From the NCBI RefSeq assembly GCF_014197145.1, contig NZ_JACIEZ010000001.1:806001-870000 (forward strand): a DNA stretch of 64,000 nt, in the 5' to 3' direction. Position numbers and translations under genes: made by a program. Shown piece by piece: positions 1 through 9,800 of this stretch. This DNA comes from Gellertiella hungarica. GTDB taxonomy: Bacteria > Pseudomonadota > Alphaproteobacteria > Rhizobiales > Rhizobiaceae. The first letter of the stretch is position 1. Every line of letters begins with the position of its first letter. The notes under the pieces are model-generated. The model saw only the letters and a program-made list of their open reading frames with translations, ran no database searches and had not been told where the DNA came from.

Positions 1-2462
1 TCGATGTACCGGCGGGCTCGCTTTCCGGCGGCAAGCAGGAGCTTGTGGTGCGCGCCGCGGTGGATCTCACCGATCCGGAAGCCTTCCGCCGGCTTGTGGT
101 CAAGGACCGGGTCACGCTGGGCGATGTCGCGACAATCACGGTCGGCCCGGAAGACGGCAGCTCTGCTCTTCGGGCGAATGGACGCGCCGGCATCGGTCTT
201 GGCATCATCCGGCAGGCACAGTCGAACACGCTCGATATCTCGAATGGCGTGAAGCAGGTCGTTGCGGATCTGCAGGCATCCCTGCCCAAGGGAACCACTC
301 TCGCAATTACCAGTGACGACGCGGCCTTCATCCGCGGCTCCATCCATGAAGTGGTGAATGCGCTGGTGCTGGCCTGCGTCATCGTGGTGGTGGTCCTCTA
401 TCTTTTCCTCCGCGACTGGCGCGCGACGATCATTCCGGCGGTCACATTGCCGGTGGCGCTGGTGGGGACGCTGGCTGCCGTCTGGCTTGCCGGCTTCTCT
501 ATCAACATTCTCACGCTGCTGGCGGTGGTTCTGGCAACCGGCATGGTGGTGGACGACGCCATCGTCGTCCTGGAAAACATCGTGCGCCGGATGCACGAAG
601 GCATGAGCGCGCGGGCGGCGGCGGTGATCGGCACGCGGCAGGTGTTCTTCGCCGTGATTGCCACGACGCTGACGCTCGCCTCTGTTTTCGTGCCGCTGTC
701 CTTCCTGCCAGGCCAGGTGGGCGGGTTGTTCAAGGAGTTCGGCTTCGTGCTGGCCTTCTCGGTGCTCCTCTCCTCGATCGTGTCGCTGACGCTCTGCCCG
801 ATGCTGGCATCGCGGATGCTGAAAGGCGGCCGGGACGAGGGGGAAAAGCCGAGTGCCATCGGCGATGCCTTCTCCAATCTCTACATGCGCAGTGTCCGCG
901 CCTGCCTCGGTGCGCCTGCCGTCGTCATTGCCGTCTCCGTCGTCTTCGCAGCCTTCGCCTATGTGGCCTTTACCCGTGTTCCGCAGGAACTGACGCCGCG
1001 CGAAGACCGCTCGATGGTCATGCTCCGGGTACAGGCGCCGGAAGGGGTGAGCCTCGATTACATGCGCGACCAGATCCGCCGCATCGAGGAAAACCTCCTG
1101 CCGTTGCGCAAATCGGGGGAAATCGCCAACACCTTCTCCATCTCGGGGCAGGGTGGCAGTGCCAACAGCGGGTTTGTGGTGCTGACCCTCAGCCCGTGGG
1201 AGGCGCGCACGCGCACCCAGAACGACATCGCGAGCGACATCAGCCGCCTGACTTCCACCATCCCCGGCGTCCGTGTGACGGCCTTCCAGTCGAACAGCCT
1301 GCGCATTCGCGGCGCCGGCAGCGGCCTGCAGGTCGCGCTTCTCGGCAACGACCGCGGGGTTCTCAACGAGACGGCCACCAAGCTTGTGGCAGCCCTCGAC
1401 GACACCGGCCTTTTCGAGGCACCGCGCCTGTCGAACGATGCGGCGCGGCCGCAGATCACGGTCGACATCGACCGCGACCGTGCGGCGAGCCTCGGCGTTT
1501 CCACCAGCACGGTCTCGCTGACGCTTCAGGCGCTTCTTGCAGGGTACAAGACCGGCGAGGTCCATACCGGCGGCAAGCTCTATCCGATCCGCCTCACTGC
1601 GGAGAGCCGCCCCGTGAACGATCCCGGCGATCTCGAGAACGTCTTCCTGCGGGCAGGCGATGGCCGGGTGGTGCCGCTTTCGGCCATTGCCAGCTTCGAG
1701 GAGAAGTCCGTGCCGCCGCAGCTCACCCGCGAGCAGCAGCTGGCGAGCGTCTCCATCACCGCGGGCCTCAAGGAGGGGGTCACCCTTGGCCAGGCGGTGG
1801 CGCGAACGAACGCGCTGGCGGAGAGCCTCCTGCCGCAGGGGGTGCGGATGATCCCGCTGTCGGAGGCGGCAACGCTGCAGGAAAACTCCAGCGGCATGTT
1901 CACCACCTTCGGCTTTGCGATCCTGATCATCTTCCTCGTGCTGGCCGCCCAGTTCGAAAGCGGCATCAGCGCGCTGGTGATCATGACGACAGTACCGCTC
2001 GGGCTCGCCTGCGCCGCCTTTGCACTCGTTCTGACGGGCACCAGCCTCAACATCTACAGCCAGATCGGCCTCGTGCTTCTGGTGGGCGTAATGGCGAAGA
2101 ACGGCATCCTGATCGTCGAGTTCGCCAACCAGCTGCGCGACCACGGGCGCAGCGTGAGGGAGGCGATCGAGGAGGCCTGCCGGCTGCGCTTGCGGCCTGT
2201 CATGATGACGATGATCTGCACCATCCTCGGGGGCGTGCCGCTCGTGCTTGCCACCGGGGCCGGGGCGGAAGCGCGCGTGGCGCTGGGATGGGTCATCGTG
2301 GGCGGGCTGGGTCTCGCGGTCATCGTAACGCTCTATGTCACGCCCGTGGCCTATCTCCTGCTCGCCCGCTTCTCCAAGCCTCATGCGGATGAGGAGCGGC
2401 GGCTCTCGGAAGAGATGCAGCAGGCCTCCGCGCTTCCGGTGACCGGCGGCGCCGGCATCTGA
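1..2462 (+). CDS. RND efflux transporter inner-membrane permease (5' end outside window)
   Basis: This is the C-terminal part (about 820 codons) of an AcrB/MexB-type proton-driven efflux pump of the inner membrane; the reading frame is open from base 3 and the start lies upstream of the window. Hydrophobic TM2-TM6 and TM8-TM12 blocks flank a large periplasmic domain. The TM4 proton-relay Asp pair is visible in the segment GMVVDDAIVVLEN (bases 552-557), and the TM10 lysine is in VMAKNGILIVEFAN. Full-length relatives are about 1,040 residues. Pumps of this type normally work with a periplasmic adaptor, which would lie upstream, and an outer-membrane channel, not seen here. Substrate cannot be inferred. 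Family assignment is firm. Confidence 0.95.
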   Translation, partial: DVPAGSLSGGKQELVVRAAVDLTDPEAFRRLVVKDRVTLGDVATITVGPEDGSSALRANGRAGIGLGIIRQAQSNTLDISNGVKQVVADLQASLPKGTTLAITSDDAAFIRGSIHEVVNALVLACVIVVVVLYLFLRDWRATIIPAVTLPVALVGTLAAVWLAGFSINILTLLAVVLATGMVVDDAIVVLENIVRRMHEGMSARAAAVIGTRQVFFAVIATTLTLASVFVPLSFLPGQVGGLFKEFGFVLAFSVLLSSIVSLTLCPMLASRMLKGGRDEGEKPSAIGDAFSNLYMRSVRACLGAPAVVIAVSVVFAAFAYVAFTRVPQELTPREDRSMVMLRVQAPEGVSLDYMRDQIRRIEENLLPLRKSGEIANTFSISGQGGSANSGFVVLTLSPWEARTRTQNDIASDISRLTSTIPGVRVTAFQSNSLRIRGAGSGLQVALLGNDRGVLNETATKLVAALDDTGLFEAPRLSNDAARPQITVDIDRDRAASLGVSTSTVSLTLQALLAGYKTGEVHTGGKLYPIRLTAESRPVNDPGDLENVFLRAGDGRVVPLSAIASFEEKSVPPQLTREQQLASVSITAGLKEGVTLGQAVARTNALAESLLPQGVRMIPLSEAATLQENSSGMFTTFGFAILIIFLVLAAQFESGISALVIMTTVPLGLACAAFALVLTGTSLNIYSQIGLVLLVGVMAKNGILIVEFANQLRDHGRSVREAIEEACRLRLRPVMMTMICTILGGVPLVLATGAGAEARVALGWVIVGGLGLAVIVTLYVTPVAYLLLARFSKPHADEERRLSEEMQQASALPVTGGAGI

Positions 2463-3335
2463 TCAAATGCGTTCGAACTGCTCCGGCCAGTCGCGATTCG
2501 TCGCGACCTGGCCCTCGTGTCGCAGGCGGCGCACCTCGGAGAGGTCGATGTCGGTGATCAGCCAGCGGCTTTCGCGGGGCTGCAGCTCGGCGCTTTCCGC
2601 AAAGACGCCGCTTGCCGGCATGCCGTAGTCGGACGGCACGTACAACGCCGCGCGGCCCACATTCTCGTCGACGGCGGGAGACCAGGGCGCTGAGCCTACC
2701 GTGGGCGAGACCAGAACGGCGATCTGGTTTTCCAGCGCGCGGGCCTGCGCGCCCACGCGAACCCGGAAATAGCCGGCCTCCTTGTCGGTGCAGGAGGGGG
2801 CGAGGATCATGTCCGCGCCGCCTTCGGACAGGGTGCGCGCCAGCATCGGAAATTCGTTGTCGTAGCAGATGAGGATGCCGAACCGGCCGATGGGGGTCTC
2901 GAAGAGCGTCAGTCCCTTGCCGCCGGAGATGTTCCACTGCTCGCGCTCGAAGCGGGTCATCATGAGCTTGTCCTGCGTGCCGATGAGACCATCCGGCCCG
3001 AAGAACCATGCACGGTTGCGATAGAGACCGTCCCCGTCGAGCACGGGTGCGGATCCGTTGACCAGGTAGACGCCGAGGTTCCGGGCGATTTCCTCCGAAA
3101 GCTCGACGAAGCGGGGGATCAGCGGCTGCATGGCCTTGAGCGATCCGTGCAGGTCGGAGCGCAGGTCGGGCGGAAGCTGCCCGGTGAGAACCATGGCGGA
3201 ATATTCCGGCAGGACGAGCAGCTGTGCCCCCTTGTCGGCAGCGTCGCGGCAGAGCGTCATCAGGCTGTGGGCATAGGCGTCCCAGGTTTCGATGAGATCG
3301 ATCGAATATTGGCAGGCTGCAACGCGAAGGGTCAT
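2463..3335 (-). CDS. carbon-nitrogen hydrolase (nitrilase superfamily)
   Basis: A 290-residue cytoplasmic hydrolase of the nitrilase superfamily, which cleaves amides or nitriles through a Glu-Lys-Cys triad. The triad is visible: E44 in LVLPEYSAM, K123 in GTQDKLMM and C157 in GILICYDNEFP. Substrate is unknown; the Cys environment looks like an amidase rather than a true nitrilase. It ends directly after the convergent RND gene. Its ATG overlaps the stop of the upstream GNAT gene by four bases (ATGA), so the two are translationally coupled. Fused GNAT/carbon-nitrogen hydrolase proteins are known in other bacteria, which supports a joint function. Confidence 0.92.
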   Translation of the reverse strand: MTLRVAACQYSIDLIETWDAYAHSLMTLCRDAADKGAQLLVLPEYSAMVLTGQLPPDLRSDLHGSLKAMQPLIPRFVELSEEIARNLGVYLVNGSAPVLDGDGLYRNRAWFFGPDGLIGTQDKLMMTRFEREQWNISGGKGLTLFETPIGRFGILICYDNEFPMLARTLSEGGADMILAPSCTDKEAGYFRVRVGAQARALENQIAVLVSPTVGSAPWSPAVDENVGRAALYVPSDYGMPASGVFAESAELQPRESRWLITDIDLSEVRRLRHEGQVATNRDWPEQFERI

Positions 3336-3919
3336 GAGAGGTCCTTAAGCCAGAAGGAAAGGGGTTTTCCGGTTTCCTGCGCATCGCCGATGTCGCGCCA
3401 GCGAAACTCGGCGACGAGCTCGGGGTGATGCACGAATCCGCGCCTGCCCCAGAAGGCATGCAGGGGCACATAATCCGCCGGTCGCGCAGGGTGATGCGGC
3501 GGACGCTCGACGGCGCAGAAGGCGAGCGTCGAAAACCGGCCGAGGCGCCGGGCATGGGCCTCGCGCTCCTCGAAGAAACGCACGCCGATGCCCCGTCCCC
3601 GATAGCTTTCGAGAAGCACGCTTTCCCCGAAATAGAAAATCCCGGCAGGATCGCGCCCCGAGGCGAGGAACGGCGCCTTCACCTCGTCCGTCTCGTCTGC
3701 CATGGGCAGGCCGGTGGAAGCGCCGACGATCTCCCCGCCCTCAAAGGCCAGAACGAATACGCTGTCAGGCGAGGCCGCGTAGGTGGCCAGATAGGTTTCC
3801 TCGTAATCCGCCGACCCTTCGTACAGATACGGAAATGCGCGAAACACCGTCATCCGGAGCCGGGCGAGATGGGGGATGCAGGGCGCGATGTCCTTGCCCA
3901 CGAAGGTCTGGATATTCAT
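3332..3919 (-). CDS. GNAT family N-acetyltransferase
   Basis: A 195-residue acetyl-CoA-dependent N-acetyltransferase. The acetyl-CoA pyrophosphate loop is visible as RGRGIGVRFFEE about residue 108-119, after the strand FYFGESVLLESY. It is the first gene of a two-gene operon and overlaps the downstream carbon-nitrogen hydrolase by ATGA. Substrate is not predictable. The partner suggests acetylation of an amine that the hydrolase also handles, but that is inference. Confidence 0.88.
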   Translation of the reverse strand: MNIQTFVGKDIAPCIPHLARLRMTVFRAFPYLYEGSADYEETYLATYAASPDSVFVLAFEGGEIVGASTGLPMADETDEVKAPFLASGRDPAGIFYFGESVLLESYRGRGIGVRFFEEREAHARRLGRFSTLAFCAVERPPHHPARPADYVPLHAFWGRRGFVHHPELVAEFRWRDIGDAQETGKPLSFWLKDLS

Positions 3920-4005
3920 GCGAAGGGCGTTTTCATCGGTTTTTGCGGCCGGTATAGCTTTAAGCGGGGCAGTCCCCGCACGTCGAAATTGACATGGAGG
4001 AAGTC

Positions 4006-4407
4006 ATGAACGCAACCGAGATTATCCGTGCCTATTACGATGCCTTCAACCGGCGCGACATGGATGCGTTCTTCGATCTGCTCGATGACAACGTGATCCA
4101 TGACGTGAACCAGGGCGGACGGGAAATCGGCAAGGAGGCCTTCCGCCGCTTCATGGGCAACATGAATGCCGCCTACAAGGAAGAGCTGCACGACATGGTT
4201 ATCTTCACCAACGAGGACGGCACCCGGGCAGCTGCGGAATTCCAGCTTACCGGCACCTATACCGAAACCTCGGAAGGGTTTCCGGAAGCGCACGGACAGA
4301 CCTACAAGCTTCTCGTGGGGGCATTCTTCGAGATCCGCAACGGCAAGATCGCCCGGGTCACGAACTACTACAATGTGAACGACTGGCTGAGGCAGGTGCG
4401 CGGCTGA
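4006..4407 (+). CDS. SnoaL/NTF2-like protein (ketosteroid isomerase-related)
   Basis: A 133-residue single-domain protein of the NTF2-like cone fold: N-terminal helix MNATEIIRAYYDAFNRRDMDAFFDLL, then strands such as VIHDVNQGG and TGTYTET, ending in ARVTNYYNVNDWLRQV. The family includes ketosteroid isomerases, polyketide cyclases and many proteins of unknown role. I chose the ATG at 4006 over the in-frame one at 3994 because GGAGGAAG lies just before it. The gene is monocistronic. No specific substrate can be named. Confidence 0.85.
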   Translation: MNATEIIRAYYDAFNRRDMDAFFDLLDDNVIHDVNQGGREIGKEAFRRFMGNMNAAYKEELHDMVIFTNEDGTRAAAEFQLTGTYTETSEGFPEAHGQTYKLLVGAFFEIRNGKIARVTNYYNVNDWLRQVRG

Positions 4408-4520
4408 GCGTCGCCTGGAACTCCGCACGGGTTCCCCCCACCCAAATTCACGCATTGCTCATGAAAATGCCGCGATTTGTGCTATGGGCTTCAGCAAACA
4501 CTTTCACGGAGCCTGATTCC

Positions 4521-5186
4521 ATGCTGAAGCGCATTGCCCTTGTTGCTCTTGCCGCCACCTATCTCGCGGGCTGCACCACCACCGACCCCTATACGGGTGA
4601 GCAGAAGATGTCGAACACCGCTGGCGGCGCCATGTTGGGCGCGGGCGTTGGCGCGCTGGCCGGCCTTGCGGTCGGCGGCAACGCCGTGGAGCGCCGCAAC
4701 GGTGCGCTCATCGGCGCGGCTCTGGGCGGTCTCGCCGGCGGCGCGATCGGCAACTACATGGACAACCAGGAGGCCGAGCTGCGGGCGCAGCTTCAGGGTA
4801 CCGGCATCTCCGTCACCCGTGCCGGCGACCGCATCATTCTCAACATGCCCTCCAACATCACCTTCAACGTGGATCAGGACGGCCTGAAGCCCGGCTTCTT
4901 CCCGACGCTGAATTCGGTGGCTCTGGTGCTGAGGAAATTCGACAAGACGCTGATCGACATCAACGGCCACACGGACTCCACCGGCAGCGCGGCCCACAAC
5001 CAGGATCTGTCGGAGCGCCGCGCGCTTGCGGTCGCAAGCTATCTCGGCGGCCAGGGCATCGAGCAGCGCCGCATCTCTGCCGTCGGCTTCGGGGCCTCCC
5101 GCCCGATCGCGTCCAACGCATCGGAAGCAGGACGCGCCCAGAACCGGCGCGTGGAAATCCTGATCGCACCGATCAACGCCGGCTGA
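4521..5186 (+). CDS. OmpA-family outer-membrane lipoprotein
   Basis: A 221-residue envelope protein. A type II signal peptide ends in the lipobox LAGC (C18). Next comes a Gly/Ala-rich segment (GGAMLGAGVGALAGLAVGG ... GALIGAALGGLAGGAIGNYM), a glycine-zipper region expected to insert in membrane. The C-terminal third is an OmpA-like peptidoglycan-binding domain with DINGHTDSTG, NQDLSERRALAVASYL and GFGASRPIASN ... NRRVEI. It resembles YiaD-type lipoproteins that tether the outer membrane to the wall. The start is the ATG giving a proper lipoprotein signal rather than the longer upstream frame. Confidence 0.93.
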   Translation: MLKRIALVALAATYLAGCTTTDPYTGEQKMSNTAGGAMLGAGVGALAGLAVGGNAVERRNGALIGAALGGLAGGAIGNYMDNQEAELRAQLQGTGISVTRAGDRIILNMPSNITFNVDQDGLKPGFFPTLNSVALVLRKFDKTLIDINGHTDSTGSAAHNQDLSERRALAVASYLGGQGIEQRRISAVGFGASRPIASNASEAGRAQNRRVEILIAPINAG

Positions 5187-5220
5187 TCCGGCATACGCAA
5201 CAGCCGGGAGAGGAGTGCGC

Positions 5221-6621
5221 ATGAAGGCCGACGCCAAACCCGGGCTGCGAAACGAAGCGGGGCTCAGGGCCCTGCTTCCGGAGCTTTCCGCCCGCTTCGG
5301 CGGGCGATTGCAGACGGGCGAGGCGGTGCGCGCCCACCACGCGCACACCACCACCTATCTTCCCGCGCAGCTGCCGGACGGCGTGGTCTTCGTGGAAAGC
5401 CGGGAGGATGTCATCGATGCCGTGCGCCTGGCCGCGCGACATGGGGTTCCTCTCGTTCCCTTCGGTACCGGCTCTTCGCTTGAAGGGCAGGTCAACGCGC
5501 CCTCCGGCGGTATATCGCTCGATTTCTCCGGCATGGCGCGGGTGCTTTCGGTCAGTCCCGGCGATCTCGACTGTACTGTCGAGCCCGGCATTACCCGCGA
5601 GGCGCTCAACGTCGCGCTGCGCGACACGGGCCTGTTCTTCCCGATCGATCCCGGCGCCAATGCCTCCATCGGCGGCATGGTCTCCACCCGGGCTTCCGGC
5701 ACCAATGCGGTGCGATACGGCACCATGAAGGACAACGTCCTTTCCCTGACCGTCGTCACCGCCGATGGCGAGGAGATCCGCACGGCGCGGCGGGCGCGCA
5801 AGTCTTCCGCCGGCTATGACATGACACGGCTGTTCGTCGGGGCAGAAGGAACGCTCGGCATCATCACGTCGGTCACGCTTCGCCTTCAGGGCATTCCGGA
5901 GGTCATCGCAGGCGGTGTCTGCCAGTTCGAAGATCTGGAAGCGGCTTGCAACGCGGTGATGACGACCATTCAGCTGGGGATTCCGGTGGCGCGCATCGAG
6001 TTGCTCGATCCGGTCCAGATCAGGGCGTGCAATCTCTATTCGGGCCTTGCCCATGCGGAGTTGCCAACCCTCTTCGTCGAGTTTCACGGCAGCAAGGCAT
6101 CGGTCGACCTGCAGTCGGCGGAGTTTTCCGCCATCGTCACCGAATTCGGCGGATCGCCCTTCGAATGGACGGTCGACGCTGCGGAGAGGGCGAGGCTCTG
6201 GAAGGCGCGTCACAATGCCTACTGGGCAGCCCGTGCGCTTGCGCCCCATCTCGATGCCGTCTCCACCGATGTCTGCGTCCCCATATCGAGGCTGGCGGAC
6301 TGCGTGTCGCAGACCCGCGCGGATATCGCCGAACACGGGTTTCTGGCCCCCATCGTCGGTCACGCCGGCGACGGGAATTTCCATGTGCTGCTGCTCTTCG
6401 ACGGCAAGTCTGCCGAGGAGGTGGAAAGGGCGGAGGCGTTTCTCCTCCGGCTCAACGATCGTGCGCTCGCGATGGACGGCACCTGCACCGGCGAACATGG
6501 CATCGGGCAGGGCAAGAAATCCTTCCTCGCAGCCGAGCTGGGCGGCACCGTCGATCTGATGCGGCAGGTCAAGCAGGCGCTCGATCCGGAGGGCATCTTC
6601 AATCCGGGCAAGATCTTCTGA
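5221..6621 (+). CDS. FAD-binding oxidase, GlcD / D-lactate dehydrogenase type
   Basis: A 466-residue flavoprotein of the VAO/PCMH family. The PCMH FAD-binding domain spans about residues 40-220 (VPFGTGSSLEGQ, GVDPGANASIGGM-like segment SIGGMVSTRASGTNAVRYG), followed by the FAD-oxidase C-terminal domain ending in DGTCTGEHGIGQGKKSF and LDPEGIFNPGKIF, typical of D-lactate and glycolate dehydrogenases. It would oxidise a D-2-hydroxyacid such as D-lactate; no GlcE/GlcF subunits adjoin, so a stand-alone D-lactate dehydrogenase is more likely than glycolate oxidase. GGGAGAGGAG precedes the ATG at 5221, which decides the start over GTG at 5215. Confidence 0.92.
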   Translation: MKADAKPGLRNEAGLRALLPELSARFGGRLQTGEAVRAHHAHTTTYLPAQLPDGVVFVESREDVIDAVRLAARHGVPLVPFGTGSSLEGQVNAPSGGISLDFSGMARVLSVSPGDLDCTVEPGITREALNVALRDTGLFFPIDPGANASIGGMVSTRASGTNAVRYGTMKDNVLSLTVVTADGEEIRTARRARKSSAGYDMTRLFVGAEGTLGIITSVTLRLQGIPEVIAGGVCQFEDLEAACNAVMTTIQLGIPVARIELLDPVQIRACNLYSGLAHAELPTLFVEFHGSKASVDLQSAEFSAIVTEFGGSPFEWTVDAAERARLWKARHNAYWAARALAPHLDAVSTDVCVPISRLADCVSQTRADIAEHGFLAPIVGHAGDGNFHVLLLFDGKSAEEVERAEAFLLRLNDRALAMDGTCTGEHGIGQGKKSFLAAELGGTVDLMRQVKQALDPEGIFNPGKIF

Positions 6622-6811
6622 CGCGCGTCGCGCGGCGGGCACCTTGTTCGGCCGGTCGTCGGCGGCAATCCACAGGCATCCGGCGGCTGCGCCCATCTTC
6701 CCGGCACGCGGAGCAACGCCTGTTGTTCCCTTTCGGTTTTCATTGTTCTAGGGTCCTCGCGACGGTAAAGCGGTGGGGCTCCTTCCCTCCAGATTTCTGG
6801 GTGATTTTTCG

Positions 6812-9800
6812 GTGCTAGGTCGAATTCTGGTTTTCCTCGGTGGACTGTTGGTCCTGCTGCTTTTTGCGGCATTGCTGGCGCCGCTCTTCGTGGACTGGAC
6901 CGGTTTTCGCCAGCAGTTCGAGGATCAAGCGAGCCGCATCATCGGCAAAAAGGTCGTGGTGCACGGCTCGGTCGACGCGCGGATCCTGCCGTTCCCGTCG
7001 ATAACGATGAACGACGTCTGGGTGGGAAGCGAGCCCGACGGAAAGCCGCAGGTGCGGGTCGCGCGTTTCTCGATGGATGCCGAGCTCGCACCGGTTCTCT
7101 CGGGCGAAGCGCTGATTTTCGACATGCGCATCGAAGACATGGAAGCGCGTATCCGCCTGCTGCCCGACGGCACCCTGGACTGGATGCGGGGCAGCCGTCC
7201 TGTCATTCCGGCCCGCAGCATCGTCCTGGAGAACGTGCGCCTGCGCAACGGCAACATCACCTTCATCGACGAGCAGTCCGGCCGCACCCGCAAGCTGACG
7301 GCGGTCAATGCCGCCATGTCGGCGAAATCGCTCGCCGGCCCCTGGAAGGCGGTCGGTGACGCGGTGCTCGACGGTGAACCCGGACGCTTCTCGATTTCCA
7401 CCAATCTGACGGAAGAGAAGGACGAGGGGATCTATCTTCGCGCCCGTGTGATGCCGACCAACCGGCCGGTGGGGGCCGAGCTGGAGGGGCAACTCGCCCT
7501 TGTCGACGGAAAGCCCCGCTACAAGGGCAGCTTTCTCGCCTTTCTGCAGCAGAGCGAGGAAAGCCAGAAGGCGGACCCCGCAAGGCCCGCGCCCCGCCTC
7601 AAGGGCTCGTTCGAGCTGACCAACGAGAAGATCCGCATTCCCGAGTACCGGCTCGAGGTGGGCGATGTCGCCGACCCCTATGTGGTGACCGGGGAGGCGA
7701 CGCTCGATACGGGCAAGGACCAGGAATTCCTGCTGCTGGCCGACGGACAGCAGATCGACGTCGCGCGCATCGACTACAGCGGATCCTCCGGCAAGACCGG
7801 ACGCGACCCCGGCGATACGGTGCGCAAGCGCTTCGAGCATTTTGCCGAGATAGCCGCCAGCATTCCCATTCCTTCCGTGCCAGGACGGGCAAGCCTCAAG
7901 CTCCCCGCCATCGTGATCGGCGAAACGTCGATACGGGACGTGCGGCTCGACGTGCGGCCCACATCCGGCGGCTGGGTGGTGGACAATGCCATCGCAACGC
8001 TGCCCGGGCGCACCATGCTGGAGGCCAAGGGTGTGCTCGGCCTCAAGGGCGCGACGAGCTTCAACGGGCACATGACGGTTGCGTCACGGCAGCCTTCCGG
8101 CCTCTCCACCTGGATGTCGGGGCAGGTCGATCCCGTCATTCGCGACATGCAGGCGCTCGGCTTCGAGGCGGACGTGCGGCTGACTCCGGAGCTGCAGCGT
8201 TTCGACCGGCTGGAACTGCAGATGGGGGATGCCACGCTGAAGGGCAAGGTGGAGCGCCAGTCCGTCGGCGGCCAGCCACCGTCGCTGACGGTGGTTCTAT
8301 CGGGCAACCGCATCGATCTGGACGGATTGAGGGGTCTTGCCACCCTTTTCGGCAAGGACGGAAAAGCCGATCTGAGTGGCCACGCCATCGCCGCCGAGCT
8401 GAAGGCAGAGCGCTTCGCCGCCTTCGGCATGGAAGCCCGCCAGACGGAAACCGTCTTCACCCTGGCAAACAGCGCCCTCTCCATCGAGCGCTTCAGCACC
8501 AAGGATCTCGCCGGTGCGCAGATCAACGCCATCGGCAGGGCCGATTTCGGCAAGGACGGTTTCGATGCCAATGGCCGCCTTGGCTTCAAGGCCGCAGATC
8601 CAGCGCCGTTCCTGGCGATGATCGCGCAGAAACTGCCCGCCGATCCCCTGCTCGGTCACCTCCTGCGTCACGCCGCCTGGTTTGCCGACACGGAGCTGAA
8701 GGTGACGCTCGCTGCCGGAGGGAAGGACCAGACGGGCCTATCGGTCAAGCTTGCGGGGACGAGCAATGGCAGCCGTCTCGATCTCGATCTCGGCCTCGCC
8801 AATCCCGCCTCCTATCCGAAGGGCGCCGGGCTGAACCTGCAGGCCACGCTGGAAAACCCCAGGGCAAACGTCCTGCTGGGCCAGGCGGGTCTCGAACCCT
8901 TGCCCTTCGATGCGACGGAAAAGGGCGTGCTGTCGCTGCGGCTCGCCGAAACCAAGGAGGGCGACAATGACGTTCAGCTCGCCTTCAATGCGGGCAAGAC
9001 GTCCTTTTCGCTGAAGGGCAAGGCAAACTATGCCGCCGATCCGGGCCTGACCGGCCAGTTCGTGACCGCCGTCGAAAGCGACGATGCCACGCCCTATCTG
9101 CTGATGACCGGCATCGCCTTGCCCCGCATGGGGCTTGGGCTGCCGGGAAAGCTCGCGGCCAATCTCTCGGTCGGTCCCGATACCATCGAGATGGCAGACC
9201 TGCAGGGGCAGGTTGGCGGGAATGCTCTTTCGGGGCGGTTCTCGATCGACCGGAAAAGCGAGAGCCTGAAGGCGAGCGGTGCGCTTGCGCTCACCGATGC
9301 CGATCTTGGCTGGATTGCGGAAACGGTCTACGGCCCGGTCTTCGACGCGGAAGGGGGGCTGTCCGCGGATACCTTCGGCGACAGCATCCTCTCGGGCATG
9401 AAGCTGTCCGTCGATCTTTCGGCGCAGACCTTCGACCCCGACTTCGCGCCGCCCATCCGCAACTGGAAGAGCAGGTTGACCGCCTCCGACGGGGAACTCG
9501 TTCTGGGCGATGTTTCCGGAGAATGGGCGGGCGGCAGCCTTGCAGGCTCGGCGCGGCTCGGCAATACGGGTGGCTCGGGTTACCTGCAGGTCAACATCAA
9601 TGCCGAGAACGGCGTCATACCGGCCTTGACCTGGTACAGGGGCATTACCCCCGTGGCAGATGGACGCTTCGCGCTCAAGATCTCGGGCGAGGCGGCCGGC
9701 AAGAGCATGGCGGAGCTGGCAAAGGGCCTCGGCGGATCGGGTGAACTGCGCCTGAACGGACTTGCCATCAATGGCCTCAACCTTGGCCTCTTGCCGCCGG

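Noticed and set aside
1196-2392. Long second-frame open reading frame inside the RND gene
   Set aside because: His/Arg/Pro-rich composition typical of a shifted frame of GC-rich coding DNA; the RND frame has all family motifs.
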